Shown: positions 45,325 through 58,193, numbered from the stretch's first letter. The stretch: DNA of 64,000 bases from Takifugu bimaculatus (GCA_004026145.2 CP034986.1:16044304-16108303); one strand, 5' to 3'. The notes: generated from the letters alone by a model not told the origin. Program-made: numbers and translations.

Positions 45325-48300
45325 TTTTGAAAATTCTTCCTGTTTTTTTTCCCAACAGAAGGAAGCGGCTGCGCTACCTCCCGCTATGCTAATAAACGTG
45401 TTTGTGTTACACACATATTTCCTCTTTTTTGCTTTTTAAGCTTAAACCGCATCAGCAGAAATTTTACTCGGTTACATCTTATTTCATATAATTTAATAAC
45501 AATATATTTTTTAAAAAAAATACATGTTTAAATTCGAGCAATAGGTGTTGGCGGCGTATATTAAGTGTCAGCAAATAAGGTATTTCTTTGTTCTCCCAGA
45601 GGAGAAGCTTTCATTTCCCTCTTCATCTGTGACTGCTTTAGTTCGGCCGTCTCAGGGATCCAAATTGTTGATTGAAATCAGATTCTGATTCCACTTTAAG
45701 TCCTCACTCACGTGGGTGTTGACGATTGTTCCGAAGCTAGTTTTAGCGCGCCAATCTGATGTTATCCTGAGGAAGACTCGCCGTGATTTGCAGCTCAGGT
45801 GAGCCGCTGATGAGCAGCCGCCTGCTGGAACGTCACTTAAACCTCAGGTGATTTAGCAGCCGATTAGTCCCGACGAAGGCGCTTCGAGAGAGAGAGCGGA
45901 TCCATCTCTGTCAGAACGCAGAGCTGCTACGAACGCGGTTGCCTTGGTGACCAGTAAAATAGCAATGTAAATGAGACACAGCGGAAGCCGAGGAAACAAT
46001 GTCACATGTCGCAGGACACGGAGTCAAGGTTTTCCTTCTGGACTGACAACACTTGAGAGATGGAAGTAATTCTATTTAATGTTGAACCCGGCGGAACCTT
46101 TTGCTTTAATCCGGCCTCGTAACGAAGGCTTTCTTCTTCACATCTGTGGGTCGTCTGCACACGCATCAGAGGTGTGTCTGCCTGCACACTTGTATGTGTG
46201 AGGAGGGTTTTTCCCGGCGTCCCACTGAGGAGGAATCTCAGCATTTGTCTTCCAGCTGATTTCTGTAAATGCACCATGGGGGCCCAGCCCAGTCTCTTTA
46301 TTTTTGTCTTTTCCAGTGCTAAGGATTAACAGATGCCACCCTTAAAAGCGCTGCTGCTCGATGTGCAGTAGAACATGCTAAAGCTTGTCGTCAGGAGTGT
46401 TTCCTCGGGTCCAGAGGCAGCGTGGGAGATCGTGGGGCTCGGTCCGTGGACGTGGCGCACGTCATGGCCGAGAGAGCCAAGTATCGTGGCTGGAAAAAAA
46501 AAACAGGGCACAAATTAAAAGCCTTTTTAGCGATGCTTCATCAAATGCACGGCGAGCACTGAGCGTGGCGGAAAAATACCAGTACGAGTAGCAGGGAATG
46601 TTTCTGGGGGACAATAAAAAGTGACGGACTGTGAAAAGCTAGTGCTAGTGCTAGGCCAACAGATATCACATTTATTTTTATTTATTTATTTCCCTGTGGT
46701 TGATAAAAATGGGATCTTTTCTAACGCCGTGGAGGCCCCGACTGAGTGTCATTCCCCGCTCTGGCCTGGTCGGCAGGGTTAAAGGGGCGACCAGAGCAGC
46801 TGTTTCTGCTGCGGGTCAAATTAGCATTAATTCCGATACGTCTCCAATTCAGCTGAGAGCCCTTGCAGATCCACTTTACGATCCAGCAGAGACAGTGATC
46901 TTTTCTCCTCTGTTCTGAAGCTGTTCTGGTGGATGTTGGGAGAATCCTGGCAACGGCCGTCGGAGCTGCAGGCTTCTGCTGAGGGATGATAAAGCACAAT
47001 GACCTCAGATACTGACCTCACAGCCCAGAGGAGGGGAGAGGGGACCGTCATTACTGTGGCACAGGAAGGTTGTACACTTGACCTGCAGCCCCTGGTTTCC
47101 AGATAAGAGTGAGAGATGAGCTTTAGATCTTCGCTTCCTCCTCTGATTTTCTCCTGACTGGGAACATTTCCAGCAGGAACTGGCACGAAAATAAGCATCC
47201 ACACCTCTTCATCACTCTCCCCTTCCCCTCCCTCCCCATCCCCGGTGACAGCGCAGACGCTACAGACAAGACGGATGTCTGCCCCAGTTTAGTTAATTAA
47301 TCGCGCTCAGCTCCGGATCTTCTCCAGGAGTCTGGCAGAACCCGTCAGCGCGGTCACAACCCGGGTTCGTAGCATTGCTTTGCATCAGGTGACAAGAGAA
47401 CAACAGATCCTCTTAAATTCTATTCAATTATGCCAGTTGCTACAGTGGAAAACGGGGCTCATGTTTGCAATGGGACTAATATTTTGTCAACTGGATGTCA
47501 GATTGGTGTCAAATAGACCAAAATTGTTGAATTTAGCATCTGTCTCAAACGAGATTCTACCTCTTTTGTCTCTATTTAAGGTTCTGTCTCAGTGATGTAA
47601 AGCACTGAAGCATCCCAGAAGAGGAGTGGTCACCTTCAGGAGGCCTAAATAAACACATTCCAAATGTTTATTTTAACCTACAGAAGCGCTACCATACACG
47701 TGCACTGCCTGCAGTTCCCATTGTCTGATATGAATCCAAGCACAGCATATAAATCACATTTACACGTGCTTGTTTGGATTCTTGGCACTTTGGATTCTTT
47801 TGCATATTAAAGAAAAAAACAAGTGCAGGCTTTAATACTTCTTTTGTCTCGGGAATTAAGAGAGCAGTAAGAAAAGCTCTATTTTTTAAATGTCTTATAA
47901 AATCGGGAGTATTAAACGTGAATTTCGTAGTGCTAGCTGTTGTGCTGAATGGATGAAGATTTACATTTTTATTAAAAAAAAAAAAGATTTCACATAATGT
48001 CAGGCAGAAAGGGAAACTATGAAACTAGAGCTGCAATAACTTCCACCATTGTTAGCCTCGATGTCCTTTAGCTTATTAGTGTTCACATTTGTCTGTAATT
48101 AGCACATGATACTGAAATGCAAAAATATGACTGTCAGTCCATCTGAGTGCACGTTTTAACCCAGTTTCAGGGATCTACCTTTAAATACTTGCAGGTAATT
48201 CATTGCGAGGCTTAAAGCCCAGAAAAGTGTCTTCTGGAGAATCTTAACTACACTGATGCTAATCGATTTTAGCATTGATGTAAAGTCTGACCTTTCAAAC

Positions 48301-48860
48301 AGATATTTCATCAGGCACTTTAAAAATGATGTCTTGTTCATCATAAATCCAGATGAGATAAGGCCACTTCTCTGCCTGCCAGGTAGGATTGTATGTCTGC
48401 GCCGGCGCTACAAGCTCTCACGTCCAGGCTATATTAAGCGCCACTCTACACTGATTGTTAACATCTGTGCACGAACGTACGGGCCGTGCGTGTATCTATG
48501 GGCATTCTTTGGTCTGTAGAGGGACGGTGACTTGAACCACTTGATTGTATGAAGCTAACAGGAATATTAGCTCAGTTTTATTCTCCTCGAGTTTTCTCAT
48601 TGGATCAGTTATATAATTGCCACAAACCCGTCTAAAAAAGACCTAATGACCCAGTTTAAGGTGGAGAAATTCAGGCTTCAGGTTCGGTTTAATCTTTTCT
48701 CCTCTTTGAAAACTCCTGTTAGCTACCTGCCGTGTGCTGATGGAAACCAGGATAGCTTAGCGTGTAATGTCTGCAGTAAAAACAGTTCTGAGAGAGTCGG
48801 ACCGCTCCAGGTTGATTTAATAAAATCACACCTCTGGCTCGGAGGATTGATCCTGACCTC
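45325..48860. other. Non-genic stretch, no gene seen
   Basis: Unique sequence, AT-rich at 45410-45540, with TTTA units at 46671-46690 and A runs near 46494 and 47976. A 92-codon and a 125-codon minus-strand frame (46721-47204) overlap each other and have no domain. Confidence 0.5.
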
Positions 48861-48864
48861 CCAG

Positions 48865-51235
48865 TGACTTCCAAAGCTAATAAACAGCTTTCACATGCTG
48901 ATCAAGAAGAAATGAAACTGTTACTTTTGGCTCCCTGTTCTCCACTTTGATGTGAATCACCTTGACCTTTGCTGATAGACTAAATAGATACAGACATCTG
49001 CACCTCACTTCATTTTTGTCTTGCTTTCAGGGCAAACGTGCTCTCCTCTCCTGCCCAGCGATGGGAGAATAATGAAAATCGGCTGGTGCTTGCTGATTGC
49101 ACAAACAGCCAATCGCGAAGCTTCAAGCTGAGGCACTTTTATCAACTCAAAGGGCCGTTTACCGCCGTGCTCAGTCCCACAGAAAGTGCTTCAGAACAAA
49201 CAGCGTGTGCTGGATGAGTGAGTGAAGTGTCTATATATCAGAGGGAATGAGCGAGGGTCATGTACCTGTGCAGCGTCTGCGGAGATCCTCAGTTATCATG
49301 CTCTCCTTCCCTGCTGTCAGTGCCTCATTATTTGGAAGATCAGTGACGCTTGGATTATGTTTCACTCCCGGCTTCTTTGGGGAGCCGTCGGCGAGAGCCC
49401 TGCTGGGCTGGCTCTTAACTAGCAGAGTTTTCAGACTCCATAAGTTTTCCCAGAGAAAAGCCCCGGGACTGATGTAGCTGTAATTTTATCCTACGTCTTT
49501 ATAGAAGCTGGATCTGGTGCGTCATGAGCTGCCCAGTCAGACTCTGACATATATGAGCTGTGAACATCTGAAGAGACGAGCTATTCAAGCCTCGGCCGGA
49601 GAAAGTGGAGGCGGCAGGACGTAAAGATGAACGATTGCAGGTCTAAATTCCAAAAGGTTACGAGAGTATTTAAATATTGAATCAGTTTTAATCCAAAAGA
49701 AGCTTGTAAAGGACAGTGAAGCCCCACTGGACCCTTTTATGTCATCTTATTTATCAAGAGTTAATCATTTTGGGATTGGGTTGATTTTACGTGACCTGTA
49801 ATAATGTTGAGGCTCCTCTAACACAAGAGTACCGTCATTTGTAGAATCCGTGTCGAGGCTAGCCTATTATAGCCTGATTGATTATAGACAGGGTGTGTTT
49901 GTGTACAGACTGAGGACATTTTTAGTCCCACATTGCCGTTGGCCTTTAATTCCCTCCTCAGTTTGTTCCATTTTACTGCCGAAAGTTTAAACGCACTCTG
50001 AACAGAATGTGTGTGTGGTTCCTGTCAGAAATGGTGGGGTGCAGCCGCTGCGGCTTCGTGAGATTCAGTGGTTGGGTTTGAGCTTAGCACAGATGCTACA
50101 TGCTGTTTGGTCTGCAGACTACATCCAATAAACTTAAAATTTCAAGGGCAAACAATTGTTTGATGACCGCTGCTACTTTATCTTCCATCATGTCAGGAAA
50201 ATAGTAGCATTTTTGCTATTGCTAATGGTTGCTTTGCCGCATAGTTTTTTGTGACTGTTAATGTAGTATTTCAGGTAAACGTGTTTTATATATGGTATAA
50301 TATATTTATCTGAGGTTTTTTCAAATGACACGTTTTCAGAACATCTTTTGCCGGGGCTATCATGAAGTATTCTGTGGTGTTAAAACCCTGATGCTAACAG
50401 CTGCTAAGAGCTGCGGACTGTATCCATACAGCAGCATTAAACCAGACTAAATGTGATACCTTGATTGCAGCAATACAATACATCACAGTATATCGACTCG
50501 TAAAACTGTGCTGCTGCGCATCCTTGCTCGGTTCTTGCCAATATTATTCCCTGCAGAACACTCAGCAGCATTCAAGTAATCCGTCTTCCCTCCAGCAGGC
50601 TGGACAAAGTGTGCACGTTCAAGAAAAGAGCACTGACCGATGAAATGACTGCTTGAATATTGCTGACGTTATTCCTGACTGTGGGGGTGACGGCACCAAA
50701 TATTGGCCAGCCGTATGTGTACAACCTGACAACAGGAATCGGCTTCACGTGCTTGTTTACAGCTGAGAAGTCGGAGTCGCCCTTAGTCAGTCAACCCGTT
50801 GTTTGAAATATTGGGGCCACGATCACGGGGGGACTTTAATGACTATCAGTCTGCTACGACAGCAGGGCTACTTGGATACCTCGCGGCTGGATGGGTCAAT
50901 TTAGATCATGTTCAGAGTATAAATTAATCAGGGAGCTGAGGGAGAAGGTTTCAATTAGGCGAACCTGGATTGAATCGTGCTTGTCTTTTCACCAGAGCGG
51001 CGGTTGATGAACTTGTACATAGCTACACCGTGTCAAAGAGTGAATAATCAAAGGAACTTCATAGGAGCCTGAACCCCAGCGTGCCACATAGCCCATCAAC
51101 AAAGCAGAGAATCAAATGAATACATGATTCTTTGGAGCGGCGCCCAGTCGTGCTGACTTTATCCCAAATGCAGATGTTAGCGCAGGTTCTCTGATGATCC
51201 GACGTGGAACATGGCAGGTCTCTCTGAGGAGCGTG
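48865..51235. other. Non-genic stretch, no gene seen
   Basis: Unique sequence without microsatellites. A pyrimidine-rich run ending in CAG at 49024-49030 resembles a splice acceptor, but the downstream frame closes within a few codons. Confidence 0.45.
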
Positions 51236-51239
51236 GGCC

Positions 51240-51545
51240 ACAAGACAAGGAATTAAATTGACTCTCGGCCTCCAGTTTCAATATGAACAACGCGTGTTGC
51301 CGCTGAAACGTTGCGAGAAGCAAAACGGAAAAAGCTAAAAGGGTCACTCGATTCAGGCTTATTTGGCTGTGGGTTGGAAGATTAGCGTGTTTGCAGTGAA
51401 TTATCAGGCACCAGGCCGGGGTGGGAAGAACAGAGTCCTTTTAACCGCCTGTGATAAATAAACAAATCAATGTCTTCTGTTTTAGCCTGGCGGTGCTAAT
51501 GGCTGCTGTGTTTATGTTCCATCTGTGACCTCCATGCAGCCGTTG
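51240..51545. promoter_or_regulatory. Candidate conserved noncoding element
   Basis: Unique block with GGAATTAAATTGACTC, GTTTCAATATGAACAACG, GAAGATTAGCGTG, GTGAATTATCAGGC, CCTGTGATAAATAAAC and GGTGCTAATGGCTGC. There are no repeats and no usable frame. It lies 300-600 bp upstream of a CpG-dense stretch. Confidence 0.33.
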
Positions 51546-51879
51546 CACATCACACGCATACAGACGCGAGCACCCCGCGGACTAGCATATCTGCTTCGGC
51601 AAACTTCACATGAAGCAGTGTTTTAGCTTTTGCCAAACTTTTGCGCAGAAGCATAAATCCTTGAATTTCAGCTCCCCGAAATCTAAAACTGCCATCTGCT
51701 TCACCGCAGGAGCAACAGAAGGTTCTTTTCTGTGAGAATCGTCCGATCAGCTTAATTTCGGAGCTGGGAAACGTAACGCGCCACTCGTCCTTTCCCCTCC
51801 GATGATTACTCACGTCTGGTGAAACGTGGACTCAGACACATGTTCCTGATCACAAATGACGCCGATTTGATGAAGACGC

Positions 51880-52760
51880 AAACAAAGTGTCGGGCTGGAT
51901 GTCCCAGCGGCGCTGCGGGACCGAGGCGAGGCCGTCCCGCAGGGCTCGGCAGCCGACGCGGACGTCACTCAGTGCCGGGAACACCACGTTACACAACTTG
52001 ACGAGGTAAAAAGTGCGTCGGCGAGGTTAACGCAGACACGGCACTGATGAAGACAAGGAAATGGGAGCCAGGTAGAGGCTGCGGAGCTGAACTCTGCTTG
52101 AACCGGGCTGGGGGGCTCGCGGAGCGTTCAGGTGAGTTTCAGATATGCCGACATCAAACCAACGACGTCTCTTCCATGAGCCCCGCTGACACGGACTCGG
52201 CTCTTCACTCATGTGTTTTTTTTCATTTCTTCAGTGAGCAAAGAGAAGGAAACTCACTCCCAGATGTTCAGGCAGCGCTCTTTTAATTCAAATATTTGGC
52301 AGATTGTTTTCATGACAGAAGGATAAAGATGTTTCCCGTGTCAGAACTCTGTTTGATTGAAAGAAACCCTTGGACCCCACCCCCCCGCCCACCCCGCAAA
52401 ATGCCTTCAAATTAAACTGAGGGAACACGTTTGCATGTGCATGCAATTGTATCTGTCAATCTCGGCCGGACCGTAAGACATGTGGACGGGCCTTCGGCGT
52501 GGAAGTGTTCGCGCCATTTTCCTTGTAAAGAGATACTTAAATTGCCTGGACTGTTCCTTTATCGCCCCACATCTGAGGGCGACGCTTCCCTGCGGAGGAA
52601 TGTTGTGATCGCTGCGTGCCGGTGGGGAAGAAGGCGCGCGAGGGTGTCGAATCGTCGCGATTGCACGCTGACGTGTCGCCTCCGTCGCAGCTGCGCTCCC
52701 TCTGCTGCGGCAATTAAAGCCAGTGGCACGAGGAGGTGAAGTCGGCTCATTTCAGGCGTA
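51880..52760. promoter_or_regulatory. CpG-dense stretch, possible CpG-island promoter
   Basis: Two CpG-rich parts. At 51880-52040 I count roughly 20 CpG in about 155 bp. At 52440-52720 there are many more, with GTGTTCGCGCCATTTTCC (an E2F-like TTCGCGCC) near 52504 and GAATCGTCGCGATTGC near 52649. The surrounding window is CpG-poor. Overlapping frames of about 60-110 codons occur on both strands. One on the minus strand contains a hydrophobic LLVPLALIAAAEGA segment but has no other support. It may be a promoter of an unannotated transcript or simply GC-rich DNA. Confidence 0.3.
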
Positions 52761-52764
52761 TCGA

Positions 52765-53590
52765 CGAGCGCTGAAATAATAAGAAAGCCCACAACAGGGC
52801 GCGCTGCGATCAGTTGCCTCGGCGGCGGTTTCTGAGCGCAGCTGCTTGACTGTACATGACTGAGAATTACAGCAGCAAATAGCTCCAAGGTGCATCTTCA
52901 AAGAATACGTCAAACTGCTCGGACAAATCTTCCAGATGCAAGACAACGGAAGACTAATGGCGTACATCGCCCAGCCAGCACATCTCCAGGTCGGGTTTTG
53001 CCGAGGCTTTGAGAAAACAATACCGCACCGTGTCCGCGAAGGCAGAACCTCAAATGCAAAACAGCACTTGCGGCTGGAACTTTCCATCCATCCCTCTGCA
53101 CTGAGAAAGAAAAGGGGGTAAGTGGAACCACGGAGGCCCTTGTTTTGTTTGTCCTTATTGGAGAATTCCTGAACCCAGAACCCTCACCAGGGGATCATTC
53201 CAGAATCTTTTCCTCTTCCATGCAAGCATATGGCGACAGACGGAGCTCGCTTTTCCAAATGTTGAGATGCCGCCAGGAAACTGTGGGGGCAGTATTGGGC
53301 TAGTTCACGCAAGGGTGGAAGGAACAAAGAACAGAGCGAAGAAGAATCAAGCAAAGAGGAATACATCAGAGGAATCCGGGTCAGATTCCATTAACCAGGT
53401 CAAAGTCACCATATTGGCGGTACTCAACGGCATACGTGTGCTGCATACCGAGGTATCCTCAATCCCAGAAAGGATTTACCTTCTTTGGCTGTTTATTGGC
53501 TTGGCTGTGTCTGAATGGACAGTAGAGGGAAAAGGCTCCAGACCTTCATTGATCCAAACCTGAAGGAGCCAACTTCACCTCCGATCAGTC
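52765..53590. other. Non-genic stretch, no gene seen
   Basis: Unique sequence. GGGGGTAAGTGG at 53115-53126 matches a splice-donor consensus, but no matching upstream exon is evident. A 98-codon frame at 53267-53563 has no recognisable domain. Confidence 0.4.
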
Positions 53591-53597
53591 TTATCCA

Positions 53598-53812
53598 GGC
53601 TTGAATTCAACCCTCGAGGAATGGATTTGACCTCCTCTGATGGGCAAGTCCAGTCCATGAAGGCTGTCTAGTCCATCCAGCCAGGTTTTGCATCCTACCA
53701 GGGAGAAACCGCTTTCACCAAGGTAAATGGAACCCCAGGTGAAAGTGTTTACCTGTAGGACAGAAAGTCTGGCTTGGATTCTGGCCCTAGGACTGGATTT
53801 GCCCACCCCTGG
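53598..53812. mobile_element. Degenerate DNA-transposon end, present twice
   Basis: Two related segments start at 53598 (GGCTTGAATTCAACCCTCGA) and 53771 (GGCTTGGATTCTGGCCCTAG), both running on to ATGGATTTGACC / CTGGATTTGCCC and a C-rich end. The second terminates in CCCACCCCTG at 53802-53811, which from memory is the reverse of the CAGGGGTG terminal inverted repeat of hAT-like elements common in teleosts. ACCTGTAGGACAG just upstream also fits that family. The matching CAGGGGTG start was not found nearby, so this is a truncated or nested remnant. Confidence 0.5.
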
Positions 53813-53819
53813 CCTAAAG

Positions 53820-56800
53820 TCTGCACGCAGCTCAGAGGACCGTGGTCTTTCCATGCTTTCAGATATATGAATATTAATTTGGACACAAAGGAAACATCAT
53901 ATTTTATCGATGCCATGTGCAACCATTGTAAAGGAGTCAACGATCTCTTCCCCTGTGGCCGAATCAAGGTGTTTAAAGGGCAACATGTTGATAAAGTTTA
54001 TACTTTTGGTCACGTTGTGTGCTGATGTGAAAAAGAAATGAAGTTTGTTTGGGCTGGCAGAAACAAGGACGCTTTAAAGCATTTTCTTTGATGTTTACCG
54101 ACATCCTAGCTCGAGAAGTTAGCCTTGATGTTAGCACCTGCGGCAGTATTTCAAACATGTTCGCAGCATTTTTTTTTCTGGTTCGACACAGATAAGAGGG
54201 ATTTGGAAGTGCTAGCGTGCACCTGGGAGAAGACTTCAGCAGTGAGTATTCGCCTCTCCGCTGTGGCTACAAACTCTTTCTTGCTGTTTAGCTTGCTGTA
54301 AAGACAACCGGTTCAGGCCTCGGTGGTGGACTCAGCATCTGTGAGCGTGCTCTGCTGCTGCCACAGCTGCACATTCCAAACAGTGTCTCAGCTGGGTAGA
54401 GAGCACATGGCGCTGGCCAAGAAACGCTGCGAATTAGCATAAGTGCCATGTTTGATCCATCAGAGACTGGCTCAGATGACTGCCTGGTCTACATCTCGGC
54501 TCACTCCCGGCCTTTGGCCTCATTGGCGAGGGAAGCGGCGGACTCGGAGAGAGACCGAGTTGGCCTATTTAGGTCGATATTTGCTTTCGGAGTAATTTGG
54601 AGCAGATTTTTTGGAAGTGAAAGGACTTCGTTGTAATTCCCTTTCATGCTCATCTTCTATCTCTGAAGTCACCACGGGGCCTAAACAGCAGCATAAGGAT
54701 GCCAGATGGATGAGACGGCCTGTCTCTTTCTCTCCCTCTCTCCATCTCTTTTACTCACAGCATGTTTTGTGTACCGGGATCCATAAGGCAGATGACAGAA
54801 GACCAAATCACATGGGCTCTTCCACCCTGCTTCTGCTCCTCTCCGACTAACTCACTCTGACATGTCCTGCTTTTTTCTCCACTTCCCTTTATCCACAGGT
54901 TGATTTGGCTCACGTTGGGAAGGGATGACGCGAGACGCCGATAATTACAATACCGAATAAATTCCTTTCTTGGGGACTCTTATTGTGACTCGGTGCTCCT
55001 CTTCCCGGTTCCTTGTCTCGGGTTATTGGCATTTAAAGGACGAATCGACACCCTACATTCCCAATGAGGGGAAACACGGTGTCACTGGAACAGGAAATGG
55101 ACTGTACAGGAGTGTATCCGACTTTACCCACAAGCGCTATTAAAGAAAATGAGTGCCAGGCGTCACCGTCGGCCACTTCCTTTGAAAACAATGAAGGCGG
55201 TTCAGCCACTGCGTTGTAAAATTACTCACATGAGAAGCAAAATAAAGTCAATAATGTGTGTTTGTCTTGTAAAAATACCCCAGTGAAGTGTTTCATGACA
55301 GCTTTCTTATAGAAGTGTGTCCAAGCGCAGAGTTATTGTTCTCTTTTCGAAACAGCCAGCACTGACTTTTTACAGATGAGCTGTGTCTTGCTTTAGTGCA
55401 CTCCACATGCTCAAACATCCTCCCACGATGACAGCTGGAGGTAACATGTTAAGTGCTATCGTGGAAAACTCTGGGCGCTCCCAGGTCGGCGTCATCCGCC
55501 CGGGATCTGCTTCGGCCCGTTACGAGGATCCTCATAAATATCTCTCACCAGCTCATCAGCAGCATTTTCCGACCTGAATCTGAGCTGTGGGCTGGTGGAG
55601 ACGAGACGTGATGGATGCAGTGCGGTGCGGTCGCCGGCGGCAACAAGGGCCACACTGATAACATTACAGAGCAGGAGAGAGGGGAGTTGTTCTGTTCATG
55701 TTCTATGTAGAAGTTGGATAAAATTGCCACTGTTCTAGGAAGGACTTTTCTAACATCATGCATTAGCAAGCTAGCAAGCTCGCCTCTTTCTCCTGGTAAT
55801 GATTGTTTCAGAGTGCGTGAAGAGTTCGCTATTTTTCATCTACATTCAAGACTCAATGAAGGATAGTAAAAAAAATCTTTTTCCCATCTGCCATATAAAA
55901 TTCCATAACACAACGCATGAATGACATAATGCCATTGAGTCAAATCATGAGATCCTTCCACATGTAAGTCCACCAATATGAAGCCAGAGATGTTGTACAA
56001 CACATCTATCAATCATGCCTTTTACGAGATTTGCGTCTCTGTTAAAATGCTAGCGTGTTGCTATTGTTTGAGCCTGACTGACTGACTGAGGACTCACAAA
56101 TGGACTTTCTGACTGCTGCCGTGATGCGCTCGCGCCAAAGTTCATTTGCCGCACAGACATCAGCATCGGACAAACGTGAAATCCTAGAATTGGTCGCCAT
56201 CTCTTCCGTCACGCCGCTTGTAAAATTAGTTTCACGTCCGCTGCTACATTTGCGACCCGGCCGCTGCACCGGGGACACTGCAGCTGTTGTAAGCTGATTG
56301 AGATGATTGTGTTGCTCTTGGTCGGGGCCGAGGACGGGAGCCGGAGCACTGAAACCATCAATACGATTGGGAAAATGCCTGTTATGAAGGGAAGTCCAGA
56401 CTCTAGTGAGCCTCGCGGTTTAAGAAACTGGACTAGACTTCATTTCGTTTATCGAGGCTTCTTCAATTCACCTTCAGTGAACCTCAGACCTGACGGTGGT
56501 TCGCTCTGCTGCGCTGTCCTCCAGAGGGTCGTCTCGCCTCCTCACACCTCCTCAGCGTCACCAGGTGGTTTGACTTTGCAGCCACTTTTCCACTTTGAGG
56601 ACTTAATGCAGATGCACAGTCCCAGCTGGAAGCCATTAGACCCGTGGAGCAACCACCTACGCTTAAAACAACACCCGCCAATCAGCTGGTGCTAGGAGGC
56701 TAACTGGGAACCAGTCAGTGGGGCTGTTTTTTGCTGCCTGCCTCTCCACTGTTTGAACTTCAGTGTCGTGTTATTGATGTTTGACATGAGCAAAGATTCT

Positions 56801-57050
56801 TTCTCCCAGGATGTGTCTCAGTCCGGAACGGGGTGAAAAACAAATGGTGTGCTGAGAAAAGGCTAAAATGGAGGTTAATTCCATTCTCCGAAACAGATCC
56901 CGACTGTCGCTGGAGTTATTTTTGAAGCTCGCCCCTCAGCCGGGGTGTCACTACTGCAAACTTGTGCATTTTGCCGTAATATTAGAGGCTGATCCGCACA
57001 CGTAATGTGATATCGGTCTAGAGTCCGTCGGGGCATCTTGGCAGCCGTCT
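53820..57050. other. Non-genic stretch, no gene seen
   Basis: Unique sequence with no microsatellite of note. Frames of up to 130 codons (56303-56695) overlap on both strands without any domain. A pyrimidine-rich run ending in CACAG at 54893-54898 looks like a splice acceptor, but no exon frame follows convincingly. Confidence 0.45.
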
Positions 57051-57108
57051 GATGTGCGAGAGATCAAAGTTTCTGCAGATGGTCGTTGGGTCACCATGTC
57101 GGCGCTTT

Positions 57109-57241
57109 GTCTCTGTCTCTGTCTCTGTCTCTGTCTCTGTCTCTGTCTCTGTCTCTCTCTCTGTCTCTCTCTGTCTCTGTCTCTCTCTCTGTCTCTCTCT
57201 CTCTGTCTCTGTCTCTGTCTCTGTCTCTCTCTCCGTCTCTC
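57109..57241. repeat. (TCTCTG)n hexanucleotide array
   Basis: About 133 bp of TCTCTG units, pure for the first seven or so and then mixed with CT-only units. The complementary strand is purine-rich. The array yields a Ser-Leu/Val-Cys run on one strand and an Arg-Glu/Arg-Asp run on the other, spread over several frames. Confidence 0.95.
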
Positions 57242-57539
57242 CCTGCTGCACCGAACACGCTCGTGGGAGTGCTTTTGCCTCGGCCTGACCCGGACTTGAC
57301 ACAGCAGCAGATCCCTCTGCTGAGGAACACAGTTTAATGTATATAAAATAAAAACTATTCTCACTCTCGCACAGCATGAAAGCTCTTAGACATGGGAATT
57401 TCATCAAATCAAATATTTTTTCAGAGCTAATAAAAGTGCGACAGCTCTCCATGAAAGGTTGTTAATATGTGGGAAAACAAAATATTTTCAAAAATCCCAC
57501 CAACTCTTTCCACCGGAAACCGACGTTCACTTCCAACAG

Positions 57540-57790
57540 AAATCTAAAAGAAAACTATCATTCAATGGAATTGTTTTCATTTTTAAAAAAATGAATGAAT
57601 TTTAATTTTTTTTCTCTCTCAGTAAAAAAAAAATTGAGATTGATTGATTTTATTTATTATTAATGCCCCTTTGACTCTGCAGCATTAATGAAGTTTAATA
57701 AATAAAAGTAGTCAAGTACATTTATGGTATTTTATATGATTACAGTAACAAACTACTAGAGTAAATGTACTTAGTTACAATCCATCATCG
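57540..57790. mobile_element. hAT-like MITE remnant
   Basis: The right end reads GAGTAAATGTACTTAGTTAC followed by AATCCATCATCG, very close to the reverse complement of the teleost hAT-family terminus as I remember it (CAGTGGTGGAATGTAACTAA...). AAAGTAGTCAAGTACATTTA at about 57704 fits the internal part of the same family. The left end is lost in an A/T-rich stretch, so the start given is approximate. Confidence 0.55.
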
Positions 57791-58151
57791 TCTTTCATCC
57801 GTTTTGGAGCTTGGCCCTTTTCATACGTGTGAAGTGGAGATTCTGCGGTGTGTGTCATGAACCGGGGTCTGCTCCCAAAGGTCCGCGGGGTCACGGCGGG
57901 CTGAGGCGGCCTGAACAGAGAGACATCTGTCCAGGCCTGGAAGGATTTCACGCTTCTGGCCGTCCAGATGATTTAGGCCCTGCTGGACTACCTGCTGAGA
58001 GAGGCTCCCAGCGGGTTAACCTGACACAGATGGATCCCCACGTCGACACTGAACACACACATGGAGGAACGCATGTGTGAGAGTACAGACAGATGCAAGT
58101 GTGGACACAGAGGAGCACAAACACACGTACGTTAGAGTGCGGACTGTCCAA

Positions 58152-58154
<3 letters not shown>

Positions 58155-58190
<36 letters not shown>
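58155..58190. repeat. (CA)18 microsatellite
   Basis: Perfect CA array of 18 units. Confidence 0.98.

Positions 58191-58193
<3 letters not shown>

Noticed and set aside
48020..48060. TAGAGCTGCAATAAC, similar to a common teleost repeat start
   Set aside because: Similarity ends after about 15 bases; the following sequence does not fit.
52559..52888. 109-codon minus-strand frame with a hydrophobic segment like a signal peptide
   Set aside because: The hydrophobic run starts at an internal Met, the rest is Arg/His-rich without domain, and the high CpG content lowers stop frequency.
54880..54960. Splice-acceptor-like pyrimidine tract ending in CACAG
   Set aside because: The downstream frame shows no recognisable protein and no paired donor; similar tracts occur at 1172, 16699, 32764, 49030, 60362 and 61225 with the same lack of support.
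57018..57452. Arg-Glu-rich frames of 137-144 codons on the minus strand
   Set aside because: They are translations of the TCTCTG array and its flanks.
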